Origin: Klebsiella pneumoniae
GTDB taxonomy: Bacteria > Pseudomonadota > Gammaproteobacteria > Enterobacterales > Enterobacteriaceae
Direction of reading: 5' to 3'
Assembly (NCBI RefSeq): GCF_000742135.1
Contig: NZ_KN046818.1
Coordinates: 2,090,600 to 2,154,599 of the forward strand
DNA: 64,000 nt
This document shows positions 58,590-64,000 of this stretch, piece after piece. The notes beneath the pieces are model-generated. The model was not told where the DNA came from. It searched no databases and was given only the letters and a program-made list of their open reading frames with translations. Position numbers and translations under genes: made by a program. Position 1 is the stretch's first letter. The number at the start of each line of letters is the position of its first letter.

Positions 58590-60236
58590 ATGTCGAATAA
58601 ACCGTTTGTTTACCAGGAACCTTTTCCGCTCAAAAAGGATGACACCGAGTATTATCTCCTCAGCAGTGATTACGTCTCCGTCGCCGAATTCGCCGGCCAG
58701 GAAGTGCTAAAAGTTGACCCTCAGGCGCTGACCCTTCTGGCGCAGCATGCTTTCCACGACGCCTCCTTTATGCTTCGCCCTGCGCATCAGCAGCAGGTGG
58801 CGGATATCCTTAACGATCCGGAAGCCAGCGAAAACGATAAATACGTCGCGCTGCAGTTCCTGCGCAACTCGGATATCGCCGCCAAAGGTATTCTGCCCAC
58901 CTGCCAGGACACCGGCACCGCGATCATCATGGGTAAAAAAGGCCAGCGCGTGTGGACCGGCGGCGGCGATGAAGCCGCCCTGGCGCAGGGGGTGTATAAC
59001 ACCTATATCCAGGACAACCTGCGCTACTCGCAGAACGCGCCGCTGGATATGTATAAAGAGGTTAACACTGGCACCAACCTGCCGGCGCAGATCGATCTCT
59101 ATGCTACCGATGGCGATGAGTACAAATTCCTCTGCATCGCCAAGGGCGGCGGCTCGGCGAACAAAACCTATCTGTACCAGGAAACCAAAGCGCTGATCAC
59201 CCCGGCGAAGCTGAAAAATTACCTCGTCGAGAAGATGCGCACCCTCGGTACTGCCGCCTGTCCACCGTACCATATCGCCTTCGTGATCGGCGGTACCTCG
59301 GCGGAAGCGACGCTGAAGACCGTGAAGCTGGCGTCCACCAAATACTACGATGGCCTGCCGACCGAAGGTAACGAGCACGGCCAGGCGTTCCGCGACGTGC
59401 AACTGGAGCAGGAGCTGCTGCTGGAGGCGCAGAACCTTGGTCTCGGCGCGCAGTTCGGCGGCAAATACTTTGCCCACGATATCCGCGTGATCCGTCTGCC
59501 GCGTCACGGCGCTTCCTGCCCGGTAGGGATGGGGGTTTCCTGTTCCGCCGACCGCAACATCAAAGCCAAGATTAACCGCGACGGTATCTGGATCGAGAAG
59601 CTGGAGAGCAACCCGGGGAAATATATCCCTGAGCATCTGCGCCAGGCCGGGGAAGGCGAAGCGGTGAAGGTAAATCTTAACCAGCCGATGAGCGAGATCC
59701 TGGCGCAGCTGTCGCAGTATCCGGTGTCCACCCGCCTGTCGCTGAGCGGGACTATCATCGTCGCCCGCGATATCGCCCACGCTAAGCTGAAGGAGCTTAT
59801 CGACAACGGCGAGGCGCTGCCGCAGTACGTCAAAGATCACCCGATCTACTACGCAGGTCCGGCCAAGACGCCGGACGGTTACGCCTCTGGCTCTCTGGGG
59901 CCGACCACCGCAGGCCGCATGGACTCTTACGTTGATCTGCTGCAGTCCCATGGGGCGAGCAAGATCATGCTGGCGAAAGGCAACCGTAGCCAGCAGGTCA
60001 CCGTCGCCTGCCACAAACACGGCGGCTTCTACCTCGGCAGCATCGGCGGCCCGGCGGCAGTGCTGGCCCAGCAGAGCATCAAGAGCCTCGAGTGCGTGGC
60101 CTATCCGGAGCTGGGTATGGAGGCTATCTGGAAAATTGAAGTGGAGGATTTCCCGGCCTTTATCCTCGTTGATGATAAAGGCAATGACTTCTTCCAGCAG
60201 ATCCAGACCTCGCAGTGCGCTCGCTGCGTGAAGTAA
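58590..60236 (+). CDS. fumA: Class I [4Fe-4S] fumarate hydratase
   Basis: A 548-residue, oxygen-sensitive fumarase that hydrates fumarate to malate in the TCA cycle. The cluster cysteines are in [22 protein letters not shown] and GVSCSADRN. Length equals E. coli FumA. Position next to manA and fumC marks it as fumA rather than fumB. A stem with a UUCG loop and a BIME follow. Confidence 0.94.
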   Translation: MSNKPFVYQEPFPLKKDDTEYYLLSSDYVSVAEFAGQEVLKVDPQALTLLAQHAFHDASFMLRPAHQQQVADILNDPEASENDKYVALQFLRNSDIAAKGILPTCQDTGTAIIMGKKGQRVWTGGGDEAALAQGVYNTYIQDNLRYSQNAPLDMYKEVNTGTNLPAQIDLYATDGDEYKFLCIAKGGGSANKTYLYQETKALITPAKLKNYLVEKMRTLGTAACPPYHIAFVIGGTSAEATLKTVKLASTKYYDGLPTEGNEHGQAFRDVQLEQELLLEAQNLGLGAQFGGKYFAHDIRVIRLPRHGASCPVGMGVSCSADRNIKAKINRDGIWIEKLESNPGKYIPEHLRQAGEGEAVKVNLNQPMSEILAQLSQYPVSTRLSLSGTIIVARDIAHAKLKELIDNGEALPQYVKDHPIYYAGPAKTPDGYASGSLGPTTAGRMDSYVDLLQSHGASKIMLAKGNRSQQVTVACHKHGGFYLGSIGGPAAVLAQQSIKSLECVAYPELGMEAIWKIEVEDFPAFILVDDKGNDFFQQIQTSQCARCVK

Positions 60237-60240
60237 CCCA

Positions 60241-60260
60241 CGCCGCCCTTCGGGGCGGCG
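60241..60260 (+). terminator. UUCG hairpin after fumA
   Basis: CGCCGCCC pairs perfectly with GGGCGGCG around the stable TTCG tetraloop, four bases after the stop. It lacks a T tract, so it may protect the mRNA end. Confidence 0.6.
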
Positions 60261-60304
60261 CTGGTCGATGACAAACCTGTTTTCGTTAGGGTGAGCGCCT
60301 TTCT

Positions 60305-60334
60305 GCCGGGCGGCGGCTTTCGCCTTACCCGGCC
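60305..60334. repeat. REP element, first half of a BIME
   Basis: GCCGGG and CCCGGC arms around CGGCGGCTTTCGCCTTA match the REP pattern. Confidence 0.75.
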
Positions 60335-60374
60335 TACGAAAAACAGCAATATCAATAAGTTATGCGGTTCTCTG

Positions 60375-60404
60375 TAGGCCCGCGCAAGCGCAGCGCCGCC
60401 GGGC
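60375..60404. repeat. REP element, second half of a BIME
   Basis: TAGGCCCGCGCAAGCGCAGC continuing CGCCGGGC, opposite in direction to the unit at 60305, as in bacterial interspersed mosaic elements. Confidence 0.75.
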
Positions 60405-60437
60405 AATCCCGACGATTGCATTTTGTCAGCGGTCTGG

Positions 60438-60462
60438 GCCGCCCCTCGGGGCGGCTTTTTTT
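60438..60462 (+). terminator. Rho-independent terminator between fumA and fumC
   Basis: GCCGCCC pairs with GGGCGGC around CTCG and is followed by seven T residues. It separates fumA from fumC. Confidence 0.85.
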
Positions 60463-60575
60463 ATGTCGCTTCGCGGCACGAACCACCAAAACAACTTATC
60501 AATCTGGCCAATACTTAGTCTTTTAAGCAGGTGAGCTTTGTCGCTATGACGCACTTTTCATCCAAGGAGAAAGTA

Positions 60576-61976
60576 ATGACAACGCATCGCAGTGAAAAAG
60601 ACTCGATGGGCGCCATCGAGGTCCCGGCCGATAAACTCTGGGGCGCCCAGACCCAGCGCTCGCTGGAGCATTTCCGCATCTCGACCGAAAAAATGCCCGG
60701 GGAGCTGATATACGCCCTGGCGCTGACCAAGCGGGCGGCGGCGAAGGTTAACCAGGATCTCGGACTGTTGACGGCGGAGAAAGCCGGGGCGATCGTCGCC
60801 GCCGCTGACGAAGTGCTGGCCGGAAAGCACGCGCAGGAGTTCCCCCTGGCTATCTGGCAGACCGGCTCCGGCACCCAAAGCAATATGAATATGAACGAGG
60901 TGCTGGCCAACCGCGCCAGTGAACTGCTCGGCGGAGAACGGGGGATGGCGCGAAAAATTCATCCCAATGACGATGTGAATAAGAGCCAGAGCTCAAATGA
61001 TGTATTCCCCACCGCCATGCACGTCGCGGCGCTGATTGCCCTGCGGGAAAAAGTGATCCCGTCGCTGCAGGCGCTGCGGGCGACGCTCAATGAAAAAGCG
61101 GTGGCCTTCAGGGATATCGTCAAGATCGGCCGCACCCATCTGCAGGACGCCACGCCGCTCACCTTAGGCCAGGAGATCTCCGGCTGGGTGGCGATGCTGG
61201 ACCATAGCCTGAAGCACATTGAAGCCAGTCAGCCGCATCTTGCCGAGCTGGCGCTGGGCGGGACGGCGGTAGGCACCGGGCTGAATACCCATCCGGAATA
61301 TGCCGTACGCGTGGCGGCCGAGCTGGCGTCGCTCAGCGGACAGCCATTTGTCACCGCGCCGAACAAATTCGAAGCGCTGGCCACTGTGGATGCCCTGGTC
61401 CATGCCCACGGCGCGCTGAAAGGCCTGGCGGCCTCGCTGATGAAAATCGCTAACGATGTCCGCTGGCTGGCCTCCGGCCCCCGCTGCGGCATTGGTGAAA
61501 TCGCCATCCCGGAAAACGAGCCAGGGTCATCGATTATGCCGGGCAAGGTTAACCCAACCCAGTGCGAAGCTCTGACCATGGTCTGCTGCCAGGTGATGGG
61601 CAACGACGTGGCGGTGAATATCGGCGGTGCTTCCGGCAACTTTGAGCTTAACGTCTATCGCCCGATGGTCATCCACAACTTCCTGCAGTCGGTGCGTCTG
61701 CTGGCGGACGGTATGGCGAGCTTTAACGAGCACTGTGCGGTGGGTGTTGAACCGAATCGCGAGCGGATCAGTCAGTTGCTCAATGAGTCGCTAATGATGG
61801 TTACTGCGCTGAATACCCATATCGGCTACGACAAGGCGGCGGAAATCGCTAAAAAAGCGCACCATGAGGGGCTGACTCTCAAAGCCTCGGCGCTGGCGCT
61901 GGGCTACCTGACGGAAGCCGAATTCGACAGCTGGGTGCGCCCGGAAGAGATGGTCGGCAGCCTGGCTATTCGCTAG
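60576..61976 (+). CDS. fumC: Class II fumarate hydratase
   Basis: A 466-residue, iron-free fumarase that stays active under oxidative stress. [33 protein letters not shown] and [16 protein letters not shown] are signature segments. I use ATG 60576 ([20 protein letters not shown]) with AAGGAGAAA upstream, one residue shorter than E. coli FumC; an ATG at 60531 is also in frame but less likely. It overlaps the tus stop from the other strand by 11 bases. Confidence 0.95.
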
Positions 61977-62898
61977 CCAGCCAGAGGTGCAGGCGCGGGA
62001 TAAGCAATCTCAGCGACTGCGCCTCCGGTTTGTAGCGATACTGCACATTGTCGGCATCATAGTTCAGCAGCTCGCCAATATCCGGTACGCTGACCCCCCG
62101 GCTGCCGGACATCAGGGCGATCAGCGGGCTGGGGCAGGCGTACTGTACCTGTTTCTGCTCGCCGGCGTACCAAACGCGGGCGATCGGCTGGACTTTCACC
62201 GGTCGTTTTATTTTCAGCCGCGCCCGCTGCGGCAGGGCGGCGATATCCTGATACTCCCTTTCCAGTTTGCTCTGCCACTGCTCCCGGGTCCACGGCGGCA
62301 CCGCCCGCGGCGCTTGCAGGCTTTTCTCCAGCATCATCAACACCTGGTCGCGGGTCAGATTCTTGATGACGTGCTTATTGGCCCAGCCGAAGCGGATGGT
62401 GCTCGGGTCGACGAGGGGCGTCAGCGTGCGGTAGGCGCTTAGGGTGATCAACCCCGGCAAATGACGGTGTACCCACTCAAAACGGGCGGTGGGGGGCAGG
62501 CCGGAGTCGACGGTGACGATCTTCTCGAAGGTGGCCTTCAGGGCATTGATATGCTGAATACGCGCCAGCAGATCCTGCTGCTCCGCGGCGGTAACCTGCA
62601 GGCAGATAGCCCCCGGCAGGCGTACGGCGGCCTTGCTGCTGCGGTTTTCCGATTGCTGCTGGATAAACAGATGGCTGTAGTGGCGCAGGGCGCGCGCCAG
62701 GGCCGTCTTGCCGATGTGCTGCACCACCGGAATGGTGGCCAGCGGATCGTGCTCGGCATCCTTACCGATCGCCGGCAGTTCAAATACCCGGCCCGCCAGC
62801 AGACGGCAGTCACTTAACGCCTGCTGGAGCGCCTGCAGCTCCAGCTCGATCTGGCGAAAGGTATTATTCAGACGTTCAACGAGGTCGTAGCTGGCCAT
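61966..62898 (-). CDS. tus: Tus, DNA replication terminus site-binding protein
   Basis: A 310-residue monomer that binds Ter sites and halts forks from one side. [20 protein letters not shown] and [18 protein letters not shown] are nearly unchanged from E. coli, as is [20 protein letters not shown] in the DNA-contacting region. I use ATG 62898 ([11 protein letters not shown]). A Ter site lies immediately upstream, so Tus probably represses its own gene as in E. coli. It is convergent with fumC. Confidence 0.95.
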
Positions 62899-62905
62899 TA
62901 TTACC

Positions 62906-62928
62906 ACCTTAGTTACAACATACTATTA
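62906..62928 (-). other. Ter (replication fork trap) site upstream of tus
   Basis: On the minus strand the core AGTATGTTGTAACTAA is exact, with G at the conserved sixth position and differences from E. coli TerB only at the outer bases. It overlaps the tus promoter or leader. From its direction, forks moving toward lower coordinates should be blocked and those moving the other way should pass. Confidence 0.88.
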
Positions 62929-62973
62929 GATTTTTGCAGCATACCCAGCCCGCGGCTTCTGCGCAAGTTTTAT

Positions 62974-64000
62974 TCAGGCAGAGGTGAAATCAGGCAGCTG
63001 ATGATAGACCGGCCAGCTAAAGCAGAAGCGGGCGCCGCCGAGTGGGCTGGCCTCGCAGCGCACCTCGCCGCCCATCGCCTGGGCGATACTGTGGACAATC
63101 GCCAGGCCGAGGCCGCAGCCTCCTGTCGCCCGGTCCCGGCTGGGGTCAAGGCGGACAAAGGGCTCAAACACCCGCTCGCGCTCCTCGGGGGCGATTCCCG
63201 GGCCGTCATCCTCAACCAGCAACGATGCGCGCGAACCCTGCAGCGTCAGGCTGACCGCCACCCGCTGGCTGCTGTAGCGCAGGGCGTTATTGACCAAATT
63301 ATCCAGCACCCGCTCCATCAGTCGCATATCCAGCGCGCCGTAGTTACCGTGGGTCAGCGTCGCCAGGGCGACCTCGCGCTGTGGGTTAACCATCTGAATA
63401 TCCTCGACGTGATCGCTGATCCAGGCGGGAAAATCGGGAGTCGTCAGGCTGAGCTCCGTCTGCGGGCGGTCGAGGCGGGCGTAGGTCAGGAGCTCTTCAA
63501 TCAGCGCCTCCAGCTGACCGATATCGCGGTTCAGCGCCTGCGATTCCGCCTCGCTGAGATTCTCGCTCATCTCCAGACGGTAGCGCAGGCGTACCAGCGG
63601 TGTCCTGAGTTCATGGGCGATGCCGTCAATCAGCTGCTTTTTGCTGGCAATAAGCGCATTAATGTTATCGGCCATTTGGTTAAAGGCCACCCCGAGCCGC
63701 TCGAAGCTGGACATACTGTCGAAGTGAATGCGCTCGCTGAGGTGACCTTCGCCAAAGCGCTGGGCGGCCGTCTCAATGCGCAGCATGTCCTGCCAGTGCG
63801 GGCGCATCCAGATAAACACCGGAAAGGCCAGCGAGATAGCAATAAACGCCATCAGCGCCACGTCCAGCAGGCGCATCTCATGCAGAAAATAGAGATAGGG
63901 CACCGGACCCACCGACAGCACATAGTGGCTGCGGGGAATGCGCTGAATAAAGGTGTACTGATCGTCGAGGGCGACGATATCGCCGGCGCGCAGGTGCTGC
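62974..64000 (-). CDS. rstB: RstB sensor histidine kinase, 3' part (5' end beyond window)
   Basis: The frame is open to the right edge, so the N-terminus is missing. The rest has a periplasmic tail, a membrane helix (DVALMAFIAISLAFPVFIW), a HAMP segment, the H-box IDGIAHELRTPLVRLRYRLE, N-box NNALRY, and G-boxes VEDDGPGIAPEER and TGGCGLGLAIVHSIAQ. It matches E. coli RstB in order and position next to tus. RstB phosphorylates RstA in the PhoP-linked acid and magnesium response network; rstA should lie to the right. Confidence 0.95.
   Translation of the reverse strand, partial: QHLRAGDIVALDDQYTFIQRIPRSHYVLSVGPVPYLYFLHEMRLLDVALMAFIAISLAFPVFIWMRPHWQDMLRIETAAQRFGEGHLSERIHFDSMSSFERLGVAFNQMADNINALIASKKQLIDGIAHELRTPLVRLRYRLEMSENLSEAESQALNRDIGQLEALIEELLTYARLDRPQTELSLTTPDFPAWISDHVEDIQMVNPQREVALATLTHGNYGALDMRLMERVLDNLVNNALRYSSQRVAVSLTLQGSRASLLVEDDGPGIAPEERERVFEPFVRLDPSRDRATGGCGLGLAIVHSIAQAMGGEVRCEASPLGGARFCFSWPVYHQLPDFTSA

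Larger units (their letters stand above)
60237..60575. other. Intergenic region between fumA and fumC
   Basis: No gene. It contains a UUCG hairpin (60241-60260), two REP units in opposite directions (60305-60334 and 60375-60404) and a rho-independent terminator (60438-60462), then the fumC promoter region. In E. coli fumC has its own SoxRS-linked promoter. Confidence 0.7.

Overview
The window looks like chromosomal DNA of an enterobacterium of the Klebsiella pneumoniae group. It is GC-rich throughout, and gene order matches E. coli around the replication terminus (rstB-tus-fumC-fumA-manA-ydgA-malI-malXY; ydcF-aldA-gapC; yedE-yedF) with Klebsiella features: a MaoA-type copper amine oxidase beside paaZ, an intact gapC, and accessory metabolic genes E. 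coli K-12 lacks. A Ter site in front of tus places the right end in the terminus region. I see no rRNA, tRNA, CRISPR array, insertion sequence or prophage; mobile-type DNA is limited to REP/BIME repeats.

Layout. 1-2.4 kb: an M20 deacetylase cut by the left edge, a PhyH-type dioxygenase and a zinc-free MDR oxidoreductase. 2.4-18.7 kb: aromatic catabolism, with maoA (aromatic amine to aldehyde), paaZ, and the divergent operon paaABCDEFGHIJK followed by paaX and paaY, which together convert phenylacetate to acetyl-CoA and succinyl-CoA. 18.7-23.8 kb: a GFA-family protein, azoR and hrpA. 23.9-29.1 kb: a tight five-gene operon marR-MFS-HlyD-OMF-O-methyltransferase with a perfect 20-bp palindrome in front of marR. 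29.2-31.3 kb: a LysR regulator divergent from an aldo/keto reductase.

31.4-40.8 kb: a short hexameric-type glutamate dehydrogenase divergent from astCADBE (arginine to succinate and glutamate) plus a CycA-like permease in the same run of genes; together they look like an arginine/glutamate catabolism module. 41.0-42.3 kb: an MHS-family transporter broken by one in-frame TAA. 42.7-51.5 kb: ydcF, aldA, gapC, yqaE, a DUF1398 protein, yedFE, a DUF1304 protein, a small secreted protein of unknown type, ydfZ behind an FNR-like box, and a CorA-family metal transporter. 51.5-55.5 kb: malYX and divergent malI with two MalI operators and a CRP site between them. 55.6-64 kb: ydgA, manA, fumA, fumC, tus with its Ter site, and the 3' part of rstB.

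Most of this is well-known enterobacterial biology. The parts least explained by known systems are the efflux operon that ends in a metal-dependent O-methyltransferase, the three-gene cluster at the left edge, the small predicted outer-membrane protein at 49.4 kb, and a repeated AAGTGAATAA motif in the gdh-astC intergenic region. Nothing here is clearly a new defence or mobile system.
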